NCBI GenBank assembly: GCA_945875195.1
Contig: CAMCJW010000078.1
Location: forward strand, 1 to 10,498
Source: Chitinophaga pinensis
Lineage (GTDB): Bacteria; Bacteroidota; Bacteroidia; UKL13-3
DNA: 10,498 nucleotides
Direction: 5' to 3'
Position numbers and translations under genes: made by a program. Under the pieces are notes generated by a model that ran no database searches, was not told where the DNA came from, and saw only the letters and a list, made by a program, of their open reading frames with translations. Shown here one piece after another: positions 1 to 7,692 of this stretch; the stretch's first letter is position 1, and each line of letters begins with the position of its first letter.

Positions 1-1
1 A

Positions 2-583
2 AGGATCGGTAATCAGGAATGGATGACCAGAAATCTTGATGTGGATAGATTCCGGAATGGTGATTTAATTCCGCATGTTGAATCGGCAGATGATTGGAAA
101 AAGGTTGGAGAAAATGGTCAACCGGCATGGTGTTATAACGGTAATAACCCTGAAAATGGGAAGAAATATGGAAAATTATATAATTCGTTTGCGGTAAATG
201 ATCCAAGGGGATTGGCCCCAGAAGGTTTTCATGTTCCCACAGATGATGAATGGACCAGTCTTGTAGAATTTTTGGGTGATGATATTGCAGGCCATAAAAT
301 GAAATCAGTTGAGGGTTGGGAAGACTGGGAGAATGAATACGGAAAAATTCAAAATGGGAATGGGGACAATTCTATAGGCTTTAACGTTCTCCCTGTTGGT
401 TATCGTAATTACTTTGGTGGTTTCTTTAAAATTAGTATCAATGCTTTATTCTGGAGTGCTACCAAGCACGACATCGTTGACACCCTCGCTTGGTCCCGCT
501 ACCTGTACAGCAGTAATAGCATTGTAAGCAGAAACTTTTACGTTAAGTCGTTCGGAGCTTCTGTACGTTGCCTCAGGGATTGA
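2..583 (+). CDS. FISUMP-domain protein, 5' end outside window; possible DGR target
   Basis: The reading frame is open to the left edge. The residues before the first ATG at 23 (RIGNQEW) match the same stretch in the pseudogene copy at 736, so the true start lies upstream and the ATG at 23 is internal. The product carries the Fibrobacter succinogenes major paralogous domain (TIGR02145 type). Its landmarks are WMTRNLDVDRFRNGD, NGQPAWCY, NGKKYGKLYN, DPRGLAPEGFHVPTDDEW, GDNSIGFNVLPVGYR, FWSAT and the closing SVRCLRD. Such domains are usually found in surface or secreted proteins and are thought to have a C-type-lectin or FGE-like fold; no catalytic role is known to me. No signal peptide is visible in the part present. 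Near the C-terminus the pattern AWSRYLYSS...VSRNFYVKSFGASVRCLRD resembles variable proteins of diversity-generating retroelements, and codon use changes abruptly there (see 461-541). The family call is firm; the function is unknown. Confidence 0.9.
   Translation, partial: RIGNQEWMTRNLDVDRFRNGDLIPHVESADDWKKVGENGQPAWCYNGNNPENGKKYGKLYNSFAVNDPRGLAPEGFHVPTDDEWTSLVEFLGDDIAGHKMKSVEGWEDWENEYGKIQNGNGDNSIGFNVLPVGYRNYFGGFFKISINALFWSATKHDIVDTLAWSRYLYSSNSIVSRNFYVKSFGASVRCLRD
461..541 (+). other. NNC-rich C-terminal block, candidate DGR variable region
   Basis: In these 27 codons 16 end in C (for example acc, cac, gac, atc, ctc, tcc, cgc, tac, agc). In codons 23-421 of the same gene only about 15 of 133 do, which is normal for this A+T-rich sequence. 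The block lies between the conserved FWSA and SVRCLRD ends. Adenine-specific mutagenesis of a template rich in AAC codons would leave exactly such NNC codons. No template repeat or reverse transcriptase is visible in the window, so the assignment is inferred from codon pattern and protein family. Confidence 0.5.
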
Positions 584-688
584 CTATTCGACTATTTTGA
601 GGGAGGGGAGAATTTTTTTGAAAATAGTGAGGCAATATAATATCCTGACAATTTTCAGTAACTTCAAACTTTAGTCGAAAATATAGTC

Positions 689-735
689 CATTCCTTATTT
701 GTATTTAAATTCGATTGCCATCCTAATTATGACCG
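689..735 (+). repeat. duplicated leader upstream of FISUMP pseudogene, copy 1
   Basis: The 47 bases before the ATG at 736 are clearly related to those before the ATG at 9798. Shared blocks are TTATTT(G/T)TAT, TAAATTC, CCTAATT and CATGG or GATGG at the start codon. Weaker similarity extends further back (AATTTT(T)CA(G/A)TAACTT). The stretch 584-688 holds no gene. The leader probably contains the promoter of the FISUMP genes, with an A+T-rich TAT(T/A)TAAATTC core, but no canonical Bacteroidota -33/-7 pair is visible. The match shows that the array grew by duplication of gene plus leader. Confidence 0.7.
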
Positions 736-1047
736 ATGGAAAATTCAGAGAATGAATCTTTAATATCTACAGGAAGTTCAAATCTTGCCAAGCCAGAGAA
801 ACTATTATCCATTACTCAAAAAATATTGAGTGAAATTAAACCACATTATGAAAGTGTAAGAATAGGTAATCAGGAATGGATGACCAGAAATCTTGTTGTG
901 GATCGATTTCGGAATGGGGCTTTAATTCCACTTATTAAGTCAAAAAAGGAATGATTTTAAGCAAAAAAACGAACAAACGGCGCAGTATGACATAGGATGA
1001 AATCTATTGAAAATTGGGAAGAAAACTATGATATAGCTGGCGCTTAA
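736..1047 (+). pseudogene. FISUMP paralogue, frameshifted and internally deleted
   Basis: The frame opens with a 42-residue leader (MENSENESLISTGSSNLAKP...HYES) followed by VRIGNQEWMTRNLVVDRFRNGALIP, nearly identical to the gene at the left edge, and stops at 952-954 after 72 residues. Homology continues out of frame: 950-991 reads NDFKQKNEQTAQYD, matching DDWKKVGENGQPAWCY of the intact copy. The original frame resumes at 997-1047 with MKSIENWEENYDIAGA, matching MKSVEGWEDWENEYG. The gene therefore suffered a frameshift near 950, lost about 60 residues between the PAWCY and MKSVEGW blocks, and lost its whole C-terminal variable part. The intact paralogue at 9028 has a shorter, different N-terminus, so this leader defines a subgroup shared with the pseudogene at 9798. 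Confidence 0.85.
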
Positions 1048-1652
1048 AAAAATGATAATAATAGGAAAAAATTATTATGATTTGAGAAGCTCCCAGATAG
1101 TTTTCGAAGTATTGAAAGTTCTTTCATTGATTTAGTTGTAAACTCAAATTTTTGCCCTATTTGGGAGATTTGGGCCTCTTTTGTAACCTTAAAGGTTTTC
1201 TTGGTACTTTCAAGTATCTGTTCCATGCATTAATTTATTGATTTCCTAAAATGATAAGGGGGTAAATCACTGAATATTCTTATTTTAGAACCTTTAGCAA
1301 TCTTACAAAGGTTTTTACTTTAACTTTCAACTACATTTGGATAACTAGAATTTTATAAAGAAGGTTAGAATTGCATGTAAAGTTTTTAACAAAAGATTGA
1401 AAATAAAACTTACATTTGAATTAAAGCTGATTTTACATTTTGATTTAGTTTACTTTTTTAAGCATTTAGAATGAAATAATTACTATATTTATTCATAGTT
1501 GTTTAGAAATAATTTTCTGTTTTATCTATTTTAGGGTAGTTTGATGAAAGTTAGTTTCGCATCTATAAAACTTAACAGTTATTCTAAAGAGTCGACCGCA
1601 CATACGGGAATATAGAAAATGGAATAGATTAAGTACTATAAAATAAAATTAT
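1048..1652. other. A+T-rich gene-free stretch
   Basis: I see no supported gene here. A 60-residue frame on the minus strand (1044-1226) overlaps the pseudogene tail and has no recognisable domain. A small stem-loop, AGAACCTTT (1287-1295) pairing with AAAGGTTTT (1307-1315) across an 11-base loop with one G.T pair, is followed by further T residues and could be a weak terminator. The last 100 bases before 1653 should hold the promoter of the two-gene unit that follows. A TAGTTTCG at 1552-1559 comes within one base of the Bacteroidota -7 element TAnnTTTG, but no TTTG lies at the right distance upstream. Confidence 0.5.
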
Positions 1653-2060
1653 ATGGCAGATAACTGGGACATATTTCCAAGTAATATAGGTGAAACATTA
1701 GGTTTTATCGAAAGGAAATCATTTACATTCAACTACAAAAGATTTGAAGTTTGGCAAGGTGGTGATTGCATTTATTTAGGGAGCTCAATAGGGCAAATTA
1801 TTGCAAAGGTTGTAAACGGAAAACTAAATATTACAGTTGATGACGAAATGATTAACAACCACATCGTTAAACATTTTTCGTTAGGAGAAATTTCTACAAA
1901 TATTGACAGAGTAATGTGGAGCAAGGATATTTTTAATTCTTTGAACAAAGTTGAAATCAATACTCCAGACATCTCTTCTCTTTTTTTTAAACAAGGCCTT
2001 TTGTGTAAAGTTACGTTTACTATTCACAACCCAAGCACTCTTATAGAATTCTATTTATAA
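1653..2060 (+). CDS. hypothetical protein, 135 residues
   Basis: An intact frame starts at an ATG preceded by the A-rich AAAATAAAATTAT, typical of Bacteroidota starts. The product (MADNWDIFPSNIGETLGF...STLIEFYL) has no signal peptide, membrane segment or motif I recognise. It reads as a small soluble alpha/beta protein with alternating hydrophobic strands such as GGDCIYLGSS and LLCKVTFTIH. It ends 18 bases before the next gene on the same strand, so the two are probably cotranscribed. Small unknown proteins of this size beside TPR proteins are sometimes immunity or chaperone partners, but nothing here shows that. The function is unknown; the reading frame itself is likely real. Confidence 0.7.
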   Translation: MADNWDIFPSNIGETLGFIERKSFTFNYKRFEVWQGGDCIYLGSSIGQIIAKVVNGKLNITVDDEMINNHIVKHFSLGEISTNIDRVMWSKDIFNSLNKVEINTPDISSLFFKQGLLCKVTFTIHNPSTLIEFYL

Positions 2061-2078
2061 AAATAAAAAACAAACAAA

Positions 2079-2816
2079 ATGGGACTATTCGACTTTTTTA
2101 AATCAGACGAAAATAAACCTTCAATAGATTTAAAGGACTTTAAATTTCTATCTGACGATCATATAAGAATTGAAAATGGAAGACCGGTAAATACCAGCAA
2201 TAAAGGCGCTTTTAGGGGTATTAGAGTTAAAACATCAGACAATAGTACTTTTTACGTGACTATGTATAATATGAGTGAAAATCTCCCGGTTTGGGGTGAC
2301 AACATTCAAATGACAGAAAAAAAAATGAAATTAGTTGCAGAATTACATGACAAAATCATCCTTCGTGGTTTTGGAACGGATGCGATGGGAGCTTCTTTTG
2401 CTGACTATGGTTTAACCCTACACAAATCAAATGACAATGTGGATAAAGTGACACTGCACATGCATGACAGAAATATTGATATTGTATATGTAAAATCAGA
2501 AAATAAAGAACAATTAGAAATGTTAAGCCAATTTTCTGATTTTGACAATTTTAAAAATTTCACGCATAAATGGAATTCAAGTATGCCAATGATCGAACAA
2601 ATTAAAATTGCTATGAAAAGTGATGCTTTAAATAATAAAGGCGCGCGCGCATATAATGATAAGGATTATCAAAATGCGATTAAATTCTTTGAACAGGCGT
2701 TAGCTATTATGCCAAACAACGATGATGCATTGAAAAATCTAAAATCATGCTATTCAGGAATTGGAAATCAGAAAAAATTAACCGAAGTATTAAAAAAACT
2801 TGATTATCTAAGTTAA
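2079..2816 (+). CDS. hypothetical protein with C-terminal TPR repeats
   Basis: The 245-residue product begins MGLFDFFKSDE, an N-terminus common among soluble Bacteroidota proteins of unknown role. Residues 1-175 form a domain I do not recognise. From about residue 183 to the end it reads as one clear tetratricopeptide repeat (ALNNKGARAYNDKDYQNAIKFF...ALAIMPNN) followed by a second, partial one (ALKNLKSCYSGIGN...). TPRs usually mediate protein-protein contacts, so a scaffold or partner role is plausible. The start follows AAATAAAAAACAAACAAAATG, only 18 bases after the upstream stop, indicating an operon with the gene at 1653. Codons 188-190 include a pure (GC)5 run at 2641-2650, odd for this A+T-rich sequence and a possible slippage site. 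The TPR call is good; the rest is unknown. Confidence 0.8.
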   Translation: MGLFDFFKSDENKPSIDLKDFKFLSDDHIRIENGRPVNTSNKGAFRGIRVKTSDNSTFYVTMYNMSENLPVWGDNIQMTEKKMKLVAELHDKIILRGFGTDAMGASFADYGLTLHKSNDNVDKVTLHMHDRNIDIVYVKSENKEQLEMLSQFSDFDNFKNFTHKWNSSMPMIEQIKIAMKSDALNNKGARAYNDKDYQNAIKFFEQALAIMPNNDDALKNLKSCYSGIGNQKKLTEVLKKLDYLS

Positions 2817-3030
2817 AAAGGAATGGAACAGCTAATATCAGTTTTACAAAATAGCTTGTTAAGTGCTCCTATGGCAGTTATATCAAGTCTCAGATTTCTG
2901 GTTTAACTTTAAACTAAATAATAGTCACTTCTTAAAAGGCAAAAAAGGCAAAAACTGATGTTAAGCATGCAATTACAATTGTTCTAATACTTAAGGACTT
3001 CAAAAAAAATGAATAGATAAAAATTCTAAT

Positions 3031-3093
3031 AAGCCTGGTTTACCACCTTTTGCAAAAGCAACAGAAAAGTAACGCCAACCCCAGGTTTAAACC
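3031..3093 (+). promoter_or_regulatory. palindrome-rich leader before the helicase gene
   Basis: Three symmetrical elements lie in the 63 bases before the ATG at 3094. They are TTTTGCAAAA (3048-3057, perfect palindrome), GGTTTAAACC (3084-3093, perfect palindrome touching the ATG), and an outer pair AAGCCTGG (3031-3038) with CCAGGTTT (3081-3088) that can pair as an 8-bp stem with one G.T. They could be operators or an RNA structure controlling the large gene. No protein partner is known. The rest of 2817-3030 is A+T-rich with no supported gene, apart from a 27-codon frame at 2823-2906 that I do not accept. Confidence 0.35.
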
Positions 3094-6000
3094 ATGTTGA
3101 TTAACATTTGCTTTTGCTCCAAATTTACAAAACCCTACTCCAAGAAGATGCAATATAAAGCAGGATATTTTTTAGAATCCGTTTGGAAAGAATTAAAGAA
3201 ACTTTCAAAAGACGAAGTCGATGATTTAAAGCTCAAAGGTTTGTTGGAGAACCTGACAACTTTTGATGCTGTTACAACTTTAACTCTGAACAGACCAGCC
3301 GATATCAATTCTTTGTTGGCAGTAGCAAACAATATTGTTACAAGAGGTACTCCAACACTCTGTCCCGTTTTTCTTGAAGAGGCAATTGCAAATTCAATTA
3401 AACAAACCACAAAGACGATTGAATACGGAACAATAAAATTTCCGTTTGCAAACTCTGACTATACGACAGAAATTTTATTCAAAGCTTTGCATTTCATTCT
3501 ACCAAAGACAGAAGCAACAGTAGAACAAATTTATACAGCCGACCTTGATAGTGACTTTGAAAAAAACTTTCTTACATCATTAATTCCAACCGAACATTCT
3601 TATCTGAAACAATTATTTCAACATCAGAGAAAAAGGAAAACATTTAATGAAACAGTTGCAAGAGGCAGAGTTGATTTTAGTTTAGAAATCCCATACATTT
3701 CTAAAAGTCCTGTCAAACTAAACAGATATAAGGATAATGTCAGTATAAAAAATAAAAAACAATTTGTTGTAGAAATTGACGGTGCAGCTTATCACTCAGA
3801 AACAGTGGACAATTTTCGTGATGCACAAATCAATGAAATATTAAAAGCAGAAGAAATTGTAAACAGAATTACTGAAGGAAATTTAGGCAAAGATTTAAAC
3901 AAACTGATAGAGAAAATTAGCGATGATGAATATCTGAAAATCATCAAAGATAATTTCAACTCAAATTTAGACACAACGTTAAACACACTTTTATTCACTC
4001 CTATCTGCATCGCAAGAATTCAAAAAGTTTTAATTGAGTATTTGATTTGCAATTATTCTTCACTGCAAACAGAAAACAAACCTTTGCGTATTGCAATCAT
4101 TGAACAAGATGTTCCTTGTGCTGATTTAGCGATTAAAGACCTTACACAATTATTTGAAAATTTAGTTTCGTTAGAAAACAAAAACGCTTGGCTACCCAAA
4201 TTTGAACTTACAATTGTTTCAAATAAAATATTTGAAAACTCCCCATTAAAAACAAAGGACACTCTCCAATCTTTACCAAATTCTGAATACTCAACATTTA
4301 ATTTAGTCATTGATGTTTCAGTTTTCAAAAGAGAAGGAATTTTTAATTCCGACTTTATTGCTTCCCCAAACAAAATAACAATTCGCAGTAGCCATTTTAC
4401 TTTAAAAGAAACAATGAATACGGTTTGCTCCGCAAACCTTATTCATTATAGAGAGATAGCTAAAGCTATAAATAATGAGGAGCATGAAATTGATAAAGAA
4501 GCGGAAGATATTTTAGAGTATTTCGTTCAGAATATTTTTAGAAAGGAAAATTTCAGAGAAGGACAGCTACCTATTTTGAATAGGGCTTTGGCTTGTAAAC
4601 CAGTTATTGGTTTACTTCCAACAGGCGGGGGGAAATCTTTGACCTATCAATTATCTGCTTTGTTGCAACCAGGAATTACTTTGGTTGTTGATCCAATCCG
4701 TTCTTTGATGAAAGACCAGTTTGACGGACTTGTAGAAATTGGAATTGATAAATGTGATTTCATCAATTCTACTTTGTCAACTTCACAACGGTCTTACATT
4801 CAAAAACACGAACTGCCTTTTGGACAAAAGCAATTCATTTTTCTAAGTCCTGAACGATTTGTGATTGAAGATTTCAGAACGGCAATCAATACAACAATTT
4901 CAAACAAGAACTATTTTGCTTATTGCGTAATTGATGAAGTTCATTGCGTTTCAGAATGGGGACACGATTTCAGAACTCCTTATTTGAATTTAGGAATCAA
5001 TGCACAAGATATTTGCAAAACTAAGACAGTCGACAAAGTTATTTTATTTGGCTTGACTGCAACCGCTTCTTTTGATGTGTTGACTGATATTGAAAGAGAA
5101 TTGCAAATTGGAAAAACTGATGGTAACGCTGTTGTAAGATATGAGAACACTCTAAGAGATGAATTGAATTACCAAATAATTGAAACCGAAATAAGGCAGA
5201 TTTCAAAAGTTGATGTAAGCCAAGGATTTCAAATTAATGACAGCAATTGGAAAAAAGAAGTTGGAAATGCTAAGCAAGAAAAAATAAAAAATTCTGTAAG
5301 CAAAGGTGAAGAAAAAATTATAAAGTTTAATGACGAGCAAGTTTTGCAAGAGTTGCTTGATATAACATTCAACCAGTATTTGCCCAGAAGCCAACGAGAA
5401 AGCTATTACAACAAATTCAAAGGAAAAAACAACGCAGAAAAGTTAGCTTCCAATTCCTTCATTACTGAAACACTTCCTAAATTATTTATTAAAACCAAAC
5501 CCATTCTACAAGAGAGTAGTGACAAATACAATTATGGAATCATCATTTTTTGCCCTCATAAAAACGGAGCATTAGGCGTGAAAGATGTTGCAGATAATTT
5601 AAAGATGATTTTGCCTGATGAAAGTATTGGAACTTTTGTCGGTTCAAGTGATGATGATGATTCGTTTAGAAGAAGAAATAATGGAAAGCCAACAGAAGAC
5701 GAAATTTCTTTTGAAAACCTAAAGTTCTTCAAAGAAAACACACAGTCCATAATGATTGCAACGAAAGCGTTTGGAATGGGAATAGACAAACCGAACATTC
5801 GTTTTACTTATCACATCAATACACCTTCTTCAATAGAATCTTATGTACAAGAAGCAGGCAGGGCAGGTAGAGATAAAAAGGTTGCTATCTCAACTATTTT
5901 TTACAACCGACAACTTTTTACCAACACAGATAAAAAGCTAACATACATTGGTAAAGAACAAAACGACAGCACACTGAACCGAAACTCATTTTATAATCTT

Positions 6001-7692
6001 GACAGAGATATTTTAATGTATTTCTTTTATAATTCTTTCCGTGGGATTGACAAGGAAATCGTGATGATAAACGAATTGCTTGATGAAATTTACTCCCCTC
6101 TTTTAACCAATCTCAAAACCATTGAATCATTTATCAATGAGAATTTATCGGATGAAGATGTTATGCTGGATATACCAACTGCCGACACGCCAACTTTTGA
6201 TAGAACTAATTATATTTTTATAAAGAACTCAACAACCAACATTGGATATGTGAGATTTAATCCTTTAAGAACTCAACACAATTCAGAAATTGAAAATTAT
6301 ATTAAAAGAGAATTGGAGAAAGCAAATATTTCTACAAAGGACGATTGCCGAAAATGGTTAAGCAGTATTAAAATAAATAACAACTCAAAGGAAGGCATAG
6401 AAACCATTTTCAGCAAAAAGAAAATTGACGAAAGCATAAATCTTTTAATCCCTTTTGAAAACAAGTATCATTCAAAAATTGACAAAAGCAATTTCCCAAA
6501 AAGGGTAACAGAAAATACTTTAAGTTATGATTATGTTGATTTGCTATTGCAAAATAAAATACTCAACGACTACGCAAGTTTGGGTGATGGAAAAAAAGAC
6601 AATTTTATTGAAATTGTTCTCAAAGCGTTAAACGAAAATTTTGACTTTAACGAATTCATTGATTGCCTCACAATGTTTGATAATGACACAAGAAATAATT
6701 TACTTAATGACTCCAAACTTAGGACTTGTTATTACAGCCCCCGTTCAAAAGCAGACACAGCTAAAGCGGTTTACCGTTTGAATTCATTAGGAATTATTGA
6801 AACCTATACTATCAACTATCAGGACAAATATTATTCGGTTTCAGCAAAAAAGAAAACTGTTACACATCACTTTGAGATTTTAGAAGAACTATTTACCCGT
6901 TACACTTCGCAACAAGGAGCCAAGTTGCAAATTCAAAAAGTGAAGGAAGAACAAAACAGGAAGAGCATTTATAAAACTTGCACAGTAGCACTTACAAATT
7001 TTGTTTACGACTTAGTAGCAAAGAAAAGAAAGCAAGCAATTTATGATATGATTGAGTTATGTGAGATTTCTCAAAACAAAAATCACAAGTTTGAAAATGG
7101 AGAAGTTTTTGATTTGACTAATAGTGGAAATGTTCATAAACAAAATTTAGTTATTAAGGAGGAAATTTACTACTACTTTAACGCAAAGTATTCCCGAAAA
7201 GGTAACCAAGCAATTGAAAGAGGAAATATAGTTTCAGTTTCAGCTTCCCTTCCAGATGATTTCAACAAACTTAATTTTGAAGAATTAGTTTGGAAATACA
7301 TTGTCCTTACAGACACAGACGAGACAGGAGAGTTCAGAACAAATGTAAAACACCTTAGAGGTTCATCTCAAAAAATGTTGAGAGCTTACCCAGAAGTTCC
7401 AGAATTTATGGTTCTTAAAAGTTTCAGTTTGTTTATTCTTTCAGAAACAACTCCAAGTTTATTGGATGATGCAAAAGATGAAATTGTAAAGGCATTGGAA
7501 TTGCAAAACTTAGAAGGAGATGAATTGATAAATTTTATTGAACAGTTTATTGCAAGTGTCAAAGAACATTATCAAGGTGCGGAAATTGAAGATGCTTTCA
7601 ATGAAATTTTAAGTGCAGCAGTTCTAAATAATCAACTCAAAAAAATAATATCTTTCAACAATAAATTTTTGGAAAACTATGTCAATAATTGA
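3094..7692 (+). CDS. PD-(D/E)XK nuclease-RecQ-like helicase fusion protein
   Basis: A 1532-residue protein, far longer than housekeeping RecQ (about 600). Residues 190-250 show RGRVDFSLEIP then QFVVEIDGAAYHSE and DNFRDAQINEIL. This matches the D...ExD-G-x-x-(Y)H...R layout of DUF559/MTES_1575-like PD-(D/E)XK nucleases, with D194, E227 and D229 as candidate catalytic residues. Helicase motifs follow in RecQ order: FREGQ (487-491), Walker A LLPTGGGKS (507-515, K514), DPIRSLMKDQ, DEVH box (614-617) with the RecQ-type CVSEWGHDFR after it, GLTATA (653-658), GIIIFCPH (815-822), ATKAFGMGID (889-898) and QEAGRAGRD (919-927). No cysteine cluster like the RecQ zinc domain is evident. Residues 1220-1255 (AKAVYRLNSLGIIE) look like a winged helix, and the C-terminal 280 residues are unassigned. 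An in-frame stop at 3088 makes 3094 the furthest start; ATG 3148 (MQYKAGYFLE) is an alternative. The enzyme probably unwinds and cuts DNA, likely in phage or plasmid defence; substrate and target are inferred. The gene overlaps the next by 14 bases. Confidence 0.88.
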   Translation: MLINICFCSKFTKPYSKKMQYKAGYFLESVWKELKKLSKDEVDDLKLKGLLENLTTFDAVTTLTLNRPADINSLLAVANNIVTRGTPTLCPVFLEEAIANSIKQTTKTIEYGTIKFPFANSDYTTEILFKALHFILPKTEATVEQIYTADLDSDFEKNFLTSLIPTEHSYLKQLFQHQRKRKTFNETVARGRVDFSLEIPYISKSPVKLNRYKDNVSIKNKKQFVVEIDGAAYHSETVDNFRDAQINEILKAEEIVNRITEGNLGKDLNKLIEKISDDEYLKIIKDNFNSNLDTTLNTLLFTPICIARIQKVLIEYLICNYSSLQTENKPLRIAIIEQDVPCADLAIKDLTQLFENLVSLENKNAWLPKFELTIVSNKIFENSPLKTKDTLQSLPNSEYSTFNLVIDVSVFKREGIFNSDFIASPNKITIRSSHFTLKETMNTVCSANLIHYREIAKAINNEEHEIDKEAEDILEYFVQNIFRKENFREGQLPILNRALACKPVIGLLPTGGGKSLTYQLSALLQPGITLVVDPIRSLMKDQFDGLVEIGIDKCDFINSTLSTSQRSYIQKHELPFGQKQFIFLSPERFVIEDFRTAINTTISNKNYFAYCVIDEVHCVSEWGHDFRTPYLNLGINAQDICKTKTVDKVILFGLTATASFDVLTDIERELQIGKTDGNAVVRYENTLRDELNYQIIETEIRQISKVDVSQGFQINDSNWKKEVGNAKQEKIKNSVSKGEEKIIKFNDEQVLQELLDITFNQYLPRSQRESYYNKFKGKNNAEKLASNSFITETLPKLFIKTKPILQESSDKYNYGIIIFCPHKNGALGVKDVADNLKMILPDESIGTFVGSSDDDDSFRRRNNGKPTEDEISFENLKFFKENTQSIMIATKAFGMGIDKPNIRFTYHINTPSSIESYVQEAGRAGRDKKVAISTIFYNRQLFTNTDKKLTYIGKEQNDSTLNRNSFYNLDRDILMYFFYNSFRGIDKEIVMINELLDEIYSPLLTNLKTIESFINENLSDEDVMLDIPTADTPTFDRTNYIFIKNSTTNIGYVRFNPLRTQHNSEIENYIKRELEKANISTKDDCRKWLSSIKINNNSKEGIETIFSKKKIDESINLLIPFENKYHSKIDKSNFPKRVTENTLSYDYVDLLLQNKILNDYASLGDGKKDNFIEIVLKALNENFDFNEFIDCLTMFDNDTRNNLLNDSKLRTCYYSPRSKADTAKAVYRLNSLGIIETYTINYQDKYYSVSAKKKTVTHHFEILEELFTRYTSQQGAKLQIQKVKEEQNRKSIYKTCTVALTNFVYDLVAKKRKQAIYDMIELCEISQNKNHKFENGEVFDLTNSGNVHKQNLVIKEEIYYYFNAKYSRKGNQAIERGNIVSVSASLPDDFNKLNFEELVWKYIVLTDTDETGEFRTNVKHLRGSSQKMLRAYPEVPEFMVLKSFSLFILSETTPSLLDDAKDEIVKALELQNLEGDELINFIEQFIASVKEHYQGAEIEDAFNEILSAAVLNNQLKKIISFNNKFLENYVNN

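Noticed and set aside
1044..1226. A 60-residue minus-strand frame (MEQILESTKKTFK...).
   Set aside because: It overlaps the pseudogene tail, has no known domain, and lies in low-complexity A+T-rich sequence where chance frames of this size are common.
1540..1559. A Bacteroidota promoter made of TTTG at 1540-1543 and TAGTTTCG at 1552-1559.
   Set aside because: The two elements are only 8 bases apart, whereas about 19-21 are needed, and the second has a mismatch.
2823..2906. A 27-residue frame (MEQLISVLQNSLLSAP...) just after the TPR gene.
   Set aside because: It is too short to judge, with no recognisable features; it may be the stub of a lost gene.
5203..5798. Antisense frames inside the helicase gene.
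   Set aside because: They are shadows of the strongly supported plus-strand coding frame and encode low-complexity sequences.
3094..7692. Housekeeping RecQ.
   Set aside because: The length, N-terminal nuclease-like domain, large inserts and lack of an evident zinc-binding cysteine cluster differ from standard RecQ.
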